A DNA stretch of 64,000 nt from Paradevosia shaoguanensis (GCF_016801025.1 NZ_CP068983.1:1922001-1986000); one strand, 5' to 3'. Positions 1-8,068 are shown, counted from the stretch's first letter. Program-made: numbers and translations. The notes: generated by a model from the sequence alone, not told the origin.

Positions 1-886
1 CGACAGTTTCCTCCGGGTAGTTGTATTTCAGCTGATCGAGCGTGAACTCTATCCGCTTGAGGAACCTGGTGGTTTCGGCCAGCGCCTCCGGATGTTCGCG
101 AAAGAGCCGGGCCATTTCCCGGCTATCCTTGAGGTGGCGCTCGGCATTGGGTTCAAGCCGCGTGCCGGCCTCGGCGATGGTCAGGTGCTCGCGGATGCAG
201 GTCACCACGTCCTGGAGCGGGCGCCGTTCGGGATCGTGGTAGAGCACGTCGTTGACTGCGATCAGAGGCACGCCCGTGCGCGCCGCCAGATGCGCCAGCC
301 GGTTGAGCCGCGCCCGGTCCGCGCCGCCATAGGTGCAGGCGGCGGCGAGCCAGACCTGGTCCGGCGCCAGCATTCGCAGGCGCCGCAGGGTTTTGGCGCC
401 TTCCTCGAACCGGGCCTCCTCGATCTGGACGATGAAAAGCTGCCCCTGCGCGAACTCGGCGAGGTCCTCGAACCTGAGATGGCACTCGCCCTTGGGGGCC
501 CGGCGGTTGCCGGTGGTCAGCAATCGGGTGAGACGCCCATAGGCCGCCAGATCGCTGGGATAGGCGATGATATCGGCGGTTTCGTCGGTAAAGACCAGCC
601 GCGTGCCCACCACATAGCGGAAATCCGCGATATGTTCGCCGATCTCGGCGTCTTCCTTGAGGTCGCGCAGCGCTACATAGGCGCGCACCACCCCGGCCAA
701 GGAATTGCGGTCGCAAAGGCCCATGCCCCTGAGCCCGAGCGCCACTGCCCGGGCGATCAGTTCCTCCGGGTGCGAGCCGCCGCGCAGGAAGGAGAAATTG
801 CTAGTCACCATGAGCTCGGCATAGGCCGGCGGCGCAGGAGGCCTGGCCGGCTTTTCGGGCTGGGTAAGCGTAACGACATTGTTCAT
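1..886 (-). CDS. dnaE2: Error-prone DNA polymerase DnaE2, N-terminal part (cut by window start)
   Basis: Second C-family DNA polymerase alpha subunit, the catalytic member of the ImuA-ImuB-DnaE2 translesion mutasome. About 295 codons are visible, starting MNNVVTLTQPEKP; the PHP-domain opening AYAELMVTSNFSFLRGGSHP and the downstream GLCDRNSLAGVVRAY are typical of DnaE2. The ATG at 886 overlaps the imuB stop as ATGA, so the two are translationally coupled. The polymerase active site and C-terminus lie outside the window. Expected to be SOS-controlled from the LexA box before imuA. The family call rests on the PHP domain and the cassette context. Confidence 0.93.
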   Translation of the reverse strand, partial: MNNVVTLTQPEKPARPPAPPAYAELMVTSNFSFLRGGSHPEELIARAVALGLRGMGLCDRNSLAGVVRAYVALRDLKEDAEIGEHIADFRYVVGTRLVFTDETADIIAYPSDLAAYGRLTRLLTTGNRRAPKGECHLRFEDLAEFAQGQLFIVQIEEARFEEGAKTLRRLRMLAPDQVWLAAACTYGGADRARLNRLAHLAARTGVPLIAVNDVLYHDPERRPLQDVVTCIREHLTIAEAGTRLEPNAERHLKDSREMARLFREHPEALAETTRFLKRIEFTLDQLKYNYPEETV

Positions 887-2574
887 GAGAAGAACCCGTG
901 CAGATACCAGCCCGCGCCTTCCGCGCCCGGCAGTCCATCGTGGAACAGCCAGAAGCGCCGGCCGCCATCGTCTTCGGCGGTATAGTAATCGCGAAAAAGC
1001 ATAGAGCGGCGGGGCAGGGGCGGCTCGTCTTCCTCGTCCCAGCCATAGCGGGATTTTTTCGTGCGCGGCTTCTCCTCGTCCTTTCCGGGGGGCGGGTCGA
1101 TGGTAAGGGGGGCCTGGTCGAGCCACCATTCCTCGCCCAGTCGTTCGGGGCCGGTAGCCTTGACGAACCGGTAGGTCACGCGCCGCCAGGTCATGTCGGC
1201 GGGAGGCCCTTCGGGCACTTCGGCGGTCACCCGGATCGGCTCGGGACTGGGGAGAAGACGCAGGGGGCGCTTCCTGTCGGCCACCGTTCCGGCGGCCGGC
1301 GGGGCCGGCGGCTGGATCACCGGCTCAAGCCGGGCAGCGCGTTCGGGCATGTGGCTGCCCACGGCCGTGGTGCGCAGGACCGCGGTTTCGCCCAGGCGAT
1401 TGGCCATGCGATCGTGGAGGCGGATAAGATCGCCGCTGCCGCCCTGGCCGTCGAATGCTCCGGCCTGCAGCGGATCGAGGACAGACACCTCGGCTGCGCC
1501 CAGCCGGATCATGTCGATGCCGAAGCCGGCATCGAATTCGCCGGTGAGCCGCTCGGCGCGGTTCGCGAAAAGCCGGGCCAGGTGGGCGGAGTCGCGTGTC
1601 GTGCGGGCGGCGCGCACCGAAAGGCACATCACCTTGTGGTCGACGCGATAGACCATGAGGTGAAAGGCCTGGGCACCGATGCCCTCGGCCTCAAGGAGCC
1701 CGGAAAGACGGATGGCCAGGTCGCGCGTCGTCTCCATGACGCTGTCGAGCAGGCTGATCGGCTCGGCGAAGCGTCGCTCGACGAACCGCTCGGGGGCGGG
1801 AAGGCGGGGCTTGATGCTTTCATCGATCAGCCCGCGCGCCTGGTCGAGCCGCAGGATCAGCGAGGCGCCGAGACGTGCCTGCAACGATTTGCGCGGATAG
1901 GCGTAAAGCTGGCCGATCCGCTTGAGGCCCAGTTGCTGGAGTGTGGCGATCTGTTCTGGGGCCAGCCGCAGGGCGCTGACCGGAAGTTCGGCCAGGACGA
2001 CGTCGGCGTCTTCCCCGATGATCGCGCCGGGACGGTGCTGGGCCAGTGCCCAGGCAGCACCGATGCTCGAGGCGATGGCGCCGCTTGCCTCGAGGCCCAA
2101 TTCCCTGAGCCGCCCGAGAACGCTTTTGAGCATTTTTTCCTCACCCCCGAAGAGATGGGAGACGCCGGTGATGTCGAGTGCCAGGTCGCCGAAGGCGCTC
2201 ATGTCGGGCAGCACGGCCACGATCGGGGAAGCGTAGGAATGCCAGTCGGCAAAATCGGCAAAGAGCGATTCCACGAGCGGCCGGTCGATCTCGCGCGCTT
2301 CGAGATTGGGGATCAGCGCGCGGGCATCGGTGAGGTTATGACCCGGCCAGACATTGATCCTGGAAACGCTCGCATCCACTGCTACGAGCTTGAGGGCGCT
2401 CTTCTGCTTTTCGTAAAGCGCGAAGGGGCGGCCGGAGGCGAGAAGCGCCGGATCACGCCGTCTTAAGCAATCCGTCGCCCAGCGCGGCAGGTTGAGCACC
2501 AGGTAGCGGCGTTGGGGCAGGAGGCTCGCCAGCGGGGCCGTGTCCTTGGGTGCGTTCGACCAGTTTGAAACCAT
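883..2574 (-). CDS. imuB: Y-family polymerase-like mutasome protein ImuB
   Basis: 563-residue Y-family polymerase homologue that, in known mutasomes, acts as a non-catalytic adaptor tying DnaE2 to the beta clamp. The N-terminus reads RRYLVLNLPRWATDCLRR where an active Y-family enzyme has a metal-binding Asp, and the SIDE-type motif is replaced by LALDITGVSHLFGG, consistent with a dead polymerase. A helix-hairpin-helix-like stretch (LQQLGLKRIGQLYAYP, about residue 215) follows. The C-terminal 150 residues are Pro- and charge-rich. The 5' end overlaps imuA by 122 bp, which is long, so a start nearer RRYLVLNL is possible. The gene ends ATGA with dnaE2. Confidence 0.9.
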   Translation of the reverse strand: MVSNWSNAPKDTAPLASLLPQRRYLVLNLPRWATDCLRRRDPALLASGRPFALYEKQKSALKLVAVDASVSRINVWPGHNLTDARALIPNLEAREIDRPLVESLFADFADWHSYASPIVAVLPDMSAFGDLALDITGVSHLFGGEEKMLKSVLGRLRELGLEASGAIASSIGAAWALAQHRPGAIIGEDADVVLAELPVSALRLAPEQIATLQQLGLKRIGQLYAYPRKSLQARLGASLILRLDQARGLIDESIKPRLPAPERFVERRFAEPISLLDSVMETTRDLAIRLSGLLEAEGIGAQAFHLMVYRVDHKVMCLSVRAARTTRDSAHLARLFANRAERLTGEFDAGFGIDMIRLGAAEVSVLDPLQAGAFDGQGGSGDLIRLHDRMANRLGETAVLRTTAVGSHMPERAARLEPVIQPPAPPAAGTVADRKRPLRLLPSPEPIRVTAEVPEGPPADMTWRRVTYRFVKATGPERLGEEWWLDQAPLTIDPPPGKDEEKPRTKKSRYGWDEEDEPPLPRRSMLFRDYYTAEDDGGRRFWLFHDGLPGAEGAGWYLHGFFS

Positions 2575-3271
2575 TTTTCCAGTCCAGTAGCCAGTGGCTG
2601 CCCTCTTGTTTGTGCTCGGTGCTCAAAAGTCCTTTTTCGAGAAAGACCTGCCACCGCGGCGCGTCCGGGGATTGGGCGTCGTAGCTTTGGCCCTGGCTCA
2701 CCGCCGGCTCCACCCGCCAGCGCAATTGCGCCGCGCTCGCTTCGCGCCCGGTGCCGTAGCGGTTGAGGAAGATCGAGGCGCCCCCGCTCGCGGCCCGCAG
2801 GCTGAGGCGCCGGCTCACCGTGAAGTCGAGGATTTTCGGGGCGCCCCCGATATCGGCGATGACCGCGGCGACCGCCCGGCAGCCCAGGGCTTCCTCGATC
2901 GCCCACAAAAGTTCGGGCATGGTCTGGGTGCGCACCAGGGTCAGGGTTTCCGGGGCAAAGCCGAAATGGTCGAGACCGGGGCCATAGGGCAGGCCGCGTT
3001 CCTGCGCTTCATGGGCGAGCTCGATATAGAACACGGCCGGCCGCTGAGGGGTAATCAACGGGCGCGACTGGCCGAGCGCGAAGCCGAAGGCGGCGCCGGC
3101 ATTGCGTTCGTCGGGCGTGAAAATCTCGTGGAGGAGGCCGGGCGGGGCGGCGACGAACCCCTTTGCAGCCTTGAGCCGCCGGGCAGGAGTTTCGGCCAGG
3201 GGCGGGCGATTCTCCAGTGCCGCGATGCGCTCACGCAAGGCTGCCAGTGCTGTCTGTTTGCCTGGGCCCAT
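2453..3271 (-). CDS. imuA: Mutasome accessory protein ImuA (RecA-like fold)
   Basis: First gene of the imuA-imuB-dnaE2 cassette, 272 residues from MGPGKQTALAALRERIAALE. ImuA proteins are RecA/SulA-like factors that modulate DnaE2-dependent mutagenesis. The start at 3271 is preferred over an in-frame codon at 3301 because an AGGAG ribosome site lies about 8 bases upstream of it and because the LexA box covers the longer start. The body contains GLDHFGFAPETLTLVRTQTMPELLWAIEEAL, a region typical of the family. Induction by DNA damage is inferred from the LexA site. Confidence 0.88.
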   Translation of the reverse strand: MGPGKQTALAALRERIAALENRPPLAETPARRLKAAKGFVAAPPGLLHEIFTPDERNAGAAFGFALGQSRPLITPQRPAVFYIELAHEAQERGLPYGPGLDHFGFAPETLTLVRTQTMPELLWAIEEALGCRAVAAVIADIGGAPKILDFTVSRRLSLRAASGGASIFLNRYGTGREASAAQLRWRVEPAVSQGQSYDAQSPDAPRWQVFLEKGLLSTEHKQEGSHWLLDWKNGFKLVERTQGHGPAGEPPAPTPLPGAQPAALGDGLLKTA

Positions 3272-3295
3272 CGGGCCGCTCCTTCGTCCGTATAA

Positions 3296-3310
3296 GAACA
3301 AAAAGAGAAC
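3296..3310 (-). promoter_or_regulatory. LexA (SOS) box of the imuA-imuB-dnaE2 cassette
   Basis: The plus strand reads GAAC-AAAAAGA-GAAC, a perfect GAAC-N7-GAAC direct repeat (GTTC-N7-GTTC on the imuA strand). This is the established alphaproteobacterial LexA operator. It ends 24 bases before the imuA ATG. Confidence 0.9.
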
Positions 3311-3467
3311 AACTTGCCGTGCAAAGAGTCAAGCCGAGTCGCGCAGGGCGCGCAAAACTCGCGGCGTTCACATGGGATAAAGCTTTCGCGAGTGTGGCCG
3401 AACGGTCATTGAGCATGACGTGGCATCTGATTATCTCTTGGGCACTTACCCCGGAGCAATTCCAGAC

Positions 3468-3905
3468 ATGTTCGAGGCCCTCAACCGCCTGTTTTCCAAG
3501 TCCGAAACAGGCCATAACCTCCACGACCCGCGCCTTTCGGTGGCGGCCCTGCTGGTGCACCTGGCCGCGATCGATGGCACGGTCAAGCCCGAGGAAAAGG
3601 TCGCCATCCGCAGCGCGCTCCAGGACTATTACGATCTGAGCGACAGCGAAGTGGAGCGGCTGGTGGCCGAAGCCACGCGCCGCGATGCCGATGCGGTGGA
3701 TTTCTACCAGTTCACCTCCGGCCTCTCCTCGCTCGACGACGAGGAGCGCATCGAGATCGTGCGGATGATGTGGCAGGTGGTCTTTGCCGACAACAAGAAC
3801 CATGAACTGGAAGACAACATGGTCTGGCGCATAGCCGAACTCATCGGCGTCTCGACCCGCGACCGCAACATCCTGCGTAACCAGATGGCCCATAAGGGCG
3901 CCTAA
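3468..3905 (+). CDS. TerB-family (tellurite resistance-like) protein
   Basis: 145-residue all-helical protein of the TerB family. The core DPRLSVAALLVHLAAIDGTVKPEEKVAIRSAL has the helix / acidic loop (DGTVKPEE) / helix pattern of TerB, and the C-terminal FADNKNHELEDNMVWRIAELIGVSTRDR repeats it. The start at 3468 (MFEALNRLFSK) matches the usual N-terminus and has GGAG 11 bases upstream; a GTG at 3420 would add 16 residues. The cellular role of stand-alone rhizobial TerB proteins is not known, and nothing nearby suggests tellurite resistance. Confidence 0.82.
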   Translation: MFEALNRLFSKSETGHNLHDPRLSVAALLVHLAAIDGTVKPEEKVAIRSALQDYYDLSDSEVERLVAEATRRDADAVDFYQFTSGLSSLDDEERIEIVRMMWQVVFADNKNHELEDNMVWRIAELIGVSTRDRNILRNQMAHKGA

Positions 3906-3987
3906 GCTTCTTTGCTTTTGAAGCTGCTGCAGCCTTGTTTGGAAGGTCCTGCAGTCTGCTGGGCACCGCCCAGAAGCTCAAAAACTC

Positions 3988-4058
3988 GTCACCCCGGCGC
4001 AGGCCGGGCCTGGTTTTCCGTCTCCCTGAACCCCGGCCATTGCCGTAGGCCGGGGTGG
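3988..4058. repeat. REP-like palindromic intergenic element (GTCACCCCGG type)
   Basis: Two adjacent palindromes, ACCCCGGCGCAGGCCGGG and CCCCGGCC-ATTGCCGTA-GGCCGGGG, lie between the convergent TerB gene and the small minus-strand gene. The layout is that of an extragenic palindrome, and it could also stop transcription from both sides. It differs from the IS110-targeted palindromes in this window. Confidence 0.6.
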
Positions 4059-4185
4059 GGTTCGTCTGCCTGATCGCATCGTGCGCGAAGCAACCTTGTT
4101 GTCAACATCAGGTGAACGACGTTGTATCCATTGTTAACCGAGGTTTCGGAACTACGTTCTCCGAGCCTCTTCCCACCCCTCTCCC

Positions 4186-4500
4186 TTACGCCGCTATCGC
4201 ATTTCCGGGCACGATTTTGGTGACCCGGCCCTTCTCCACCCCTTCGCCATCGCGATAGCCGATGCGGCCGGGCTCGATGTCGATCTGCCAGTCGGCACTC
4301 GGACCGCCTTCCCAATCGACGTGATAGCCGGTCGGCGACATCACCCAGCGGCCGTTGCGGCGGGTGCCGTTCGGCGCCAGCATCGCCGCTCCGCCATCGG
4401 CGCCGTAATAGACCGCTGCCTCGGCGCCATTGCCGAGGTCGAGATAATGGGTCGCGCCACGCAGCAACGCCTCGAGGATCGAATTATCGTGCACAATCAT
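4186..4500 (-). CDS. Small hypothetical protein, 104 aa
   Basis: No family recognised. The product starts MIVHDNSILEALLRGATHYLD and carries several Gly/Trp/Tyr-rich beta-like stretches (AAVYYGADGGAAML, NGRWVMSPTGYHVDWEGG), suggesting a small beta-rich fold without signal peptide or membrane segment. It is divergent from the marR gene; the shared 77-bp interval and the marR start hold two identical-arm palindromes, so this gene is the likely second target of that regulator. A GAGG stretch about 10 bases upstream may serve as ribosome site. Confidence 0.6.
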   Translation of the reverse strand: MIVHDNSILEALLRGATHYLDLGNGAEAAVYYGADGGAAMLAPNGTRRNGRWVMSPTGYHVDWEGGPSADWQIDIEPGRIGYRDGEGVEKGRVTKIVPGNAIAA

Positions 4501-4538
4501 GGAAAAAGCCTCGCATTTCCTTGGGTTATCGAATAATA

Positions 4539-4553
4539 GTCAAGTAACTTGAC
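4539..4553. promoter_or_regulatory. MarR-type operator 1
   Basis: Perfect palindrome GTCAAG-TAA-CTTGAC in the divergent promoter region. A second copy with the same arms lies 42 bp downstream (4581-4595), four helical turns apart, so both dimers would bind the same face. Confidence 0.75.
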
Positions 4554-4577
4554 GGTGTAATAAACTGAGCGACGAAA

Positions 4578-5042
4578 ATGGTCAAGAGCCTTGACGATGT
4601 GCGGAGTGTCGACCATATCGGCCTCTCGCTGTGGCGCGCGGCCCAGAACTGGCGTGATCGCATGCGCCGGGAGATGGCGGCGCGCGGCTTTCCCTGGCAC
4701 ATGGAAGCGCGGGGCGATGTCCTGGCGCATGTGGGGCCGAATGGGCTGGCGCAGACGGTGCTGGCCGAGCGCATGGGGCTCTCCAAGCAGGCCGTGCAGC
4801 AATTGCTCGATCAACTGGAGGGGGAGGGCGTCATCCAGCGCGTTCCCGATCCCCGCGACAAGCGGGCGCGGCGGGTGGAGCTGACGGGGCTCGGGCTTTT
4901 CGATCTCGTCGAGCGCAACGCGGTCAAGCGCGAGATCGAAGACGAATACAAGGCCATTCTCGGCACCGAGCTCTTCGCCCAGATGGAGCGGGCTTTGCGC
5001 ATTCTCAACGCGCGCGACACGGCAAGCGAGAAGGGCTCTTGA
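4578..5042 (+). CDS. MarR-family winged-helix regulator
   Basis: 154-residue MarR-type dimeric regulator. The helix-turn-helix is GLAQTVLAERMGLSKQAVQQLLDQLE (about residues 55-80), followed by a wing GVIQRVPDPRDKRARRVELTGLG. The divergent small gene at 4186-4500 and the gene itself share the intergenic operators, implying autoregulation; the second operator (4581-4595) encodes residues V2-D6. The ligand is unknown. The ribosome site is weak, so a slightly later start cannot be excluded. Confidence 0.85.
   Translation: MVKSLDDVRSVDHIGLSLWRAAQNWRDRMRREMAARGFPWHMEARGDVLAHVGPNGLAQTVLAERMGLSKQAVQQLLDQLEGEGVIQRVPDPRDKRARRVELTGLGLFDLVERNAVKREIEDEYKAILGTELFAQMERALRILNARDTASEKGS
4581..4595. promoter_or_regulatory. 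MarR-type operator 2, inside the first codons of the marR gene
   Basis: Perfect palindrome GTCAAG-AGC-CTTGAC that begins at codon 2 of the MarR coding region. Arms are identical to operator 1. Binding here would block transcription elongation or initiation of its own gene. Confidence 0.72.
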
Positions 5043-5101
5043 CCCGGTCCCTGGGGCCGCTCCCATAAGCGCAAGAATCATCGAACCGAAGAGGTGATTC
5101 C

Positions 5102-6145
5102 ATGACGTCCGCCGACCGACATTTCAGCCCTTCCGAAGCCGCCGATCTTCTCGGCGTCTCCGTCAAAGCCCTGCGTCTTTACGAAGAGAAGGGCTTCTTG
5201 ATACCCAGCCGCAGCGCTACCGGCTGGCGTGCCTATGGGCCCGAGCAGATCAGCCGCGCCCGCGAGATCGTCGCCCTGCGTGCCCTCGGCCTCAGCCTCG
5301 CCCAGATCGGGCGCGTACTTGCCCGCGACGAGGTCGAAATGGCGAGAGTCCTGGCCGGCCACCAGGCAAATCTCGAAACCCGCATTGCCGCGCTCATGTC
5401 GGCGCTTTCCCAGGTTGGCGCGCTCCGCTCAGAACTGGGCGCCGGCCGGCTTCCCGCCTTGAGCGATCTTGCCGATCTCGCGCCCTCCAACCTCCCCGAG
5501 CCTGTCGCTTTCGAGCTGCCCTGGCCCTGGGGCGGAGAGCGGTTCGAGCTGAAGCGACTCGCAAAACTCACCTTCATCGTCGGCCCGCTGTTCAGCGGCA
5601 AGACGCGCCTGGCCCGCCGGCTGACTGAAACTCTCCCAGATGCCGGCTTCCTGGGACTTGAACGCCTCACCGATACAGCAGCTGCCAAGGCCCGTCTCGC
5701 CGACGACCCGGCGCTTGCCGCGCGCGTAGCCGAAAGCCTGCGATGGATTGTCGAAGACGGCGGCACGGAGAGCGATGCCGTGCTGGCTCTCCTCGTGGCG
5801 CTCGAAGCGGCGGCGCCCAAAATCCTTGTCATCGACATGATCGAAGATGGGCTCGATCAGCCCAGCCAAGAAGCCCTGATGGCACATCTGCGCCGGCGCG
5901 GCGCCGAGGCCAAGCCCGTGCTCTGCCTCACCCGTTCGAACGCCATTCTAGACTTGGCCGCCATCACGACCGACGAGGCGATACTCTTCTGCCCCGCCAA
6001 TCACAGCCCGCCAATGCTGGTCGCCCCATTCCCCGGCGCCCCAGGCTACGAAGCCCTGGCCTCCTGCCTCGCCTCCCCGGACGTACGCGCCCGCACCGCC
6101 GGCGTCGTCGCCTATCGGCCCGATCAGGCAAGCCAGAGCGCATAG
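5102..6145 (+). CDS. MerR-family regulator fused to a P-loop NTPase domain
   Basis: 347 residues. The first 75 form a MerR-type winged helix (FSPSEAADLLGVSVKALRLYEEKGFLIPSRS...GWRAYGPEQISRAREIVALRALGLSLAQIG), followed by a dimerisation helix to about residue 110. From residue 155 there is a NTPase-like domain: Walker A GPLFSGKT (161-168), Walker B-like ILVIDMIEDG (241-250) and a later beta strand VLCLTRSN (273-280). MerR proteins normally end in a small effector domain, so an NTPase is unusual. A good AGAGGTG ribosome site precedes the ATG. It follows marR by 59 bp on the same strand. Effector and target are unknown. Confidence 0.8.
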   Translation: MTSADRHFSPSEAADLLGVSVKALRLYEEKGFLIPSRSATGWRAYGPEQISRAREIVALRALGLSLAQIGRVLARDEVEMARVLAGHQANLETRIAALMSALSQVGALRSELGAGRLPALSDLADLAPSNLPEPVAFELPWPWGGERFELKRLAKLTFIVGPLFSGKTRLARRLTETLPDAGFLGLERLTDTAAAKARLADDPALAARVAESLRWIVEDGGTESDAVLALLVALEAAAPKILVIDMIEDGLDQPSQEALMAHLRRRGAEAKPVLCLTRSNAILDLAAITTDEAILFCPANHSPPMLVAPFPGAPGYEALASCLASPDVRARTAGVVAYRPDQASQSA

Positions 6146-6230
6146 GCTCGATACTCTTCAAGCTGGCTGGTTGGTTTCGTGAGGCCAGTGCGCGAACGTA
6201 TCCTTCACCAATCCTTCCCCCACCACTGCA

Positions 6231-6296
6231 CTTCCCCGGGCGAAGACCCGGGGCCCATGGATGCCGCCACTCGTGGAGAACGATGCAATAGGCCCC
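6231..6296 (+). repeat. REP-like palindrome, left part (interrupted by IS110 copy 1; right part 7397-7417)
   Basis: Left half of an extragenic palindrome beginning CTTCCCCGGG, with the internal hairpin GCCGCCACTCG and the conserved GCAATAGGCCCC. The rest, CCGGCTCTGCGGCCGGGGAAG, resumes at 7397 after the insertion. Joined, it matches the uninterrupted element at 41857-41943. The IS110 copy entered at the CC core. Confidence 0.8.
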
Positions 6297-6454
6297 TGTG
6301 TAATTGTGCTGTGTCATATTGGGTGCGGGCGGGAGACCGTTGGGCCCCAGGTTTAAAGACCGAGAGCCGGCACGGGTCCCCGCCCGCTTTGACAAACACC
6401 TGAACAGTTGCGCGAGGCCGCTCGAGACGGACCTCGGATCACAGGGACAGGCCC
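6297..6454 (+). ncRNA. Candidate IS110 bridge RNA, copy 1
   Basis: A 9-bp stem (6325-6333 with 6379-6387, GCGGGCGGG/CCCGCCCGC) closes a target loop. In it TGGGCCCC (6341-6348) matches left target TAGGCCCC with one G-T wobble, and AGAGCCGG (6363-6370) is the exact reverse complement of right target CCGGCTCT (7397-7404). A second loop has ACAGTTGC (6404-6411), identical to the element's right end (7390-7397), and CACAGG (6440-6445), complementary to the left end CCTGTG (6295-6300); a GAGGCCG/CGGaCCTC hairpin sits between them. The arrangement matches published bridge RNAs of IS110 elements. Transcription and exact ends are inferred. Confidence 0.78.
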
Positions 6455-7386
6455 ATGACCCTATCACCGACCTGGATTGGAATCGACGTTTCGAAAGCCT
6501 GGCTGGATATCGCCTCTTCCGGCGGGGAGGGCGTGCAGCGGATTGCTAACACCATGGACGCCATCGCCGCATTCGCCGCCACGCTGGAGCGGGAGGCACT
6601 CTCGTGGTGCTGGAGGCGAGCGGGGTTTACGACAAGAGCTTGCGCGCCGGACTGGCGCTGGCCGGGATCGGCCATGTCCGGGTCAATCCGCAGCGGGCCC
6701 GTGACTTTGCGCGGGCCAGCGGCCGGCTCGCCAAGACCGATGCGCTCGATGCGGCCATGCTTGCCGAAATGGGCCGGGCCCTGCGCCTCGTGGCCGACCC
6801 GCTGCCCGAGGCCGGACGCGAGCGGCTCGGCCTGCTCAGCCGCCGCCGCGACCAGTTGGTGGCCATGCGCACCCAGGAAAAGCAGCGCCGGATCGAGATG
6901 ACCGATCCCTTCATCGGCGCCGACCTGGACCGGCACCTGGCCGGCCTCAACCAGGCCATCGCCGCCATCGAGGTCGAAATCCAGAACCAGATCGGCAGCG
7001 ATGCCGCCCTGGCACAGGACCAGGCCCTGATCCGCTCGGTGCCCGGCATCGGCCCGGTCACCGCCTCTGTCCTGGCCGCCCTGATGCCCGAACTGGGCCG
7101 ACGCTCGGGCAAGCAGATCGCCACCCTGGCCGGGTTGGCCCCGCTCAACAACGATAGCGGCCTACGGCGCGGACAGCGCTCCATCCGCGGGGGCCGCCGC
7201 CGCGTCCGCCAGGCCCTCTACATGGCCGCCGTTGCATCCTTGCGAACACAATCGCCTCTCAACGCCTTCTACCACCGTCTGCGCCAGGCCGGAAAACCAC
7301 CCAAGCCCGCCCTCGTCGCCCTCGCCAGAAAGCTCCTCGTCACCATCAACGCCATCATGAAAACCCGAACAAGCTTCGCAACCTGA
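6455..7386 (+). pseudogene. IS110-family DEDD recombinase (transposase), one frameshift
   Basis: Reads MTLSPTWIGIDVSKAWLDIA (first catalytic Asp in IDVSK) and continues to about 6594. A one-base deletion relative to copy 2 there shifts the frame; the rest resumes at 6604 with VVLEASGVYDK (Glu), LAKTDALDAAML (two Asp), then the C-terminal domain SVPGIGPVTASVLAALMP and APLNNDSGLRRGQRSI carrying the conserved Ser. Apart from the single frameshift the protein of about 310 residues is complete. Without recoding it is inactive. Confidence 0.88.
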
Positions 7387-7498
7387 ATTACAGTTGCCGG
7401 CTCTGCGGCCGGGGAAGATCGAGGTGAGGTGAGACTGGAGATGAGCACCAGCAATCCGGCCTGCTCTCACTCCGACATAGAGCGCTCCCCAAGCTGCC

Positions 7499-8068
7499 CT
7501 ACCGCTTCCACGCCTCGAATTTGCCCACGATCTCCGGATCCTTCGCGCAATCGAAGCTGTCTGCCTTTTCGTCGGCGGCCTTTCGGGCCAGTTCGTTGGC
7601 GTCGGAATTGGCCTTGGCGTCCACCCAGGCGATCTGGCAGGTGCCCTTGTCCGAGATCTTGGTCACGACCAGCACCTGCCGCTTCTTGACCGGCTCGTTC
7701 TCGTCGTCATCGAGGAGGTAGCGCACGATGGTGGCAAAGGGCTTCCAGCCGCCGGTAATGTTGGAGACGCGCCATTCGATATTGGGGGCCACGGTGTTGA
7801 AGGGCGGCAGCGTCTGGGAGGCGGCCTTGGCGTCGGGGGCGCCGAAGCCGTAGCTCACCATGAAGCGCAGGTCGCCTTCGGCCACGAACATGGGAATGCC
7901 CTTGTAGCCCGGGCAGGCATATTGGGCGCCGAAATCGTCGGCCCCGAGCACCGTGCACTGGTCGAGATCGAGCTCGGTATAGGCCGAATCGTACTGCGCA
8001 GCCGCGACCGGCGAGGCCAGCAACAGGCCGCAGAGCAGCAGGGGCAGGGCGGGGATTTTAGGCATCAT
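7499..8068 (-). CDS. Hypothetical secreted/periplasmic protein, 189 aa
   Basis: Begins MMPKIPALPLLLCGLLLASPVAAAQYD, a clear Sec signal peptide cut after AAA. The mature part has paired cysteines (ECTV-like DLDQCTVLG and YACPGY; later KGTCQIAW and DSFDCAKD), likely disulphides, and no recognised catalytic motif. The family is not known to me. It is transcribed divergently from ppa with about 97 bp between them, and its 3' end lies 80 bp from the palindrome that holds IS110 copy 1. Confidence 0.75.
   Translation of the reverse strand: MMPKIPALPLLLCGLLLASPVAAAQYDSAYTELDLDQCTVLGADDFGAQYACPGYKGIPMFVAEGDLRFMVSYGFGAPDAKAASQTLPPFNTVAPNIEWRVSNITGGWKPFATIVRYLLDDDENEPVKKRQVLVVTKISDKGTCQIAWVDAKANSDANELARKAADEKADSFDCAKDPEIVGKFEAWKR

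Larger units (their letters stand above)
6297..7396 (+). mobile_element. IS110-family insertion sequence, copy 1 (about 1.1 kb)
   Basis: Ends were placed by comparing the flanks with the intact palindrome at 41857-41943 and with copy 2 at 26031-27133. The left end is TGTGTAAT, the right end TTACAGTTG, with a CC dinucleotide on each side (6295-6296, 7397-7398) acting as recombination core. No terminal inverted repeats and no target duplication beyond the core are seen, as expected for DEDD recombinases. Contents are a 158-base 5' non-coding region (candidate bridge RNA) and one frameshifted recombinase gene. Confidence 0.88.

Noticed and set aside
6594-6604. Programmed frameshift in the copy-1 IS110 recombinase
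   Set aside because: IS110 recombinases are single-frame proteins, there is no slippery run here, and copy 2 has the missing base.
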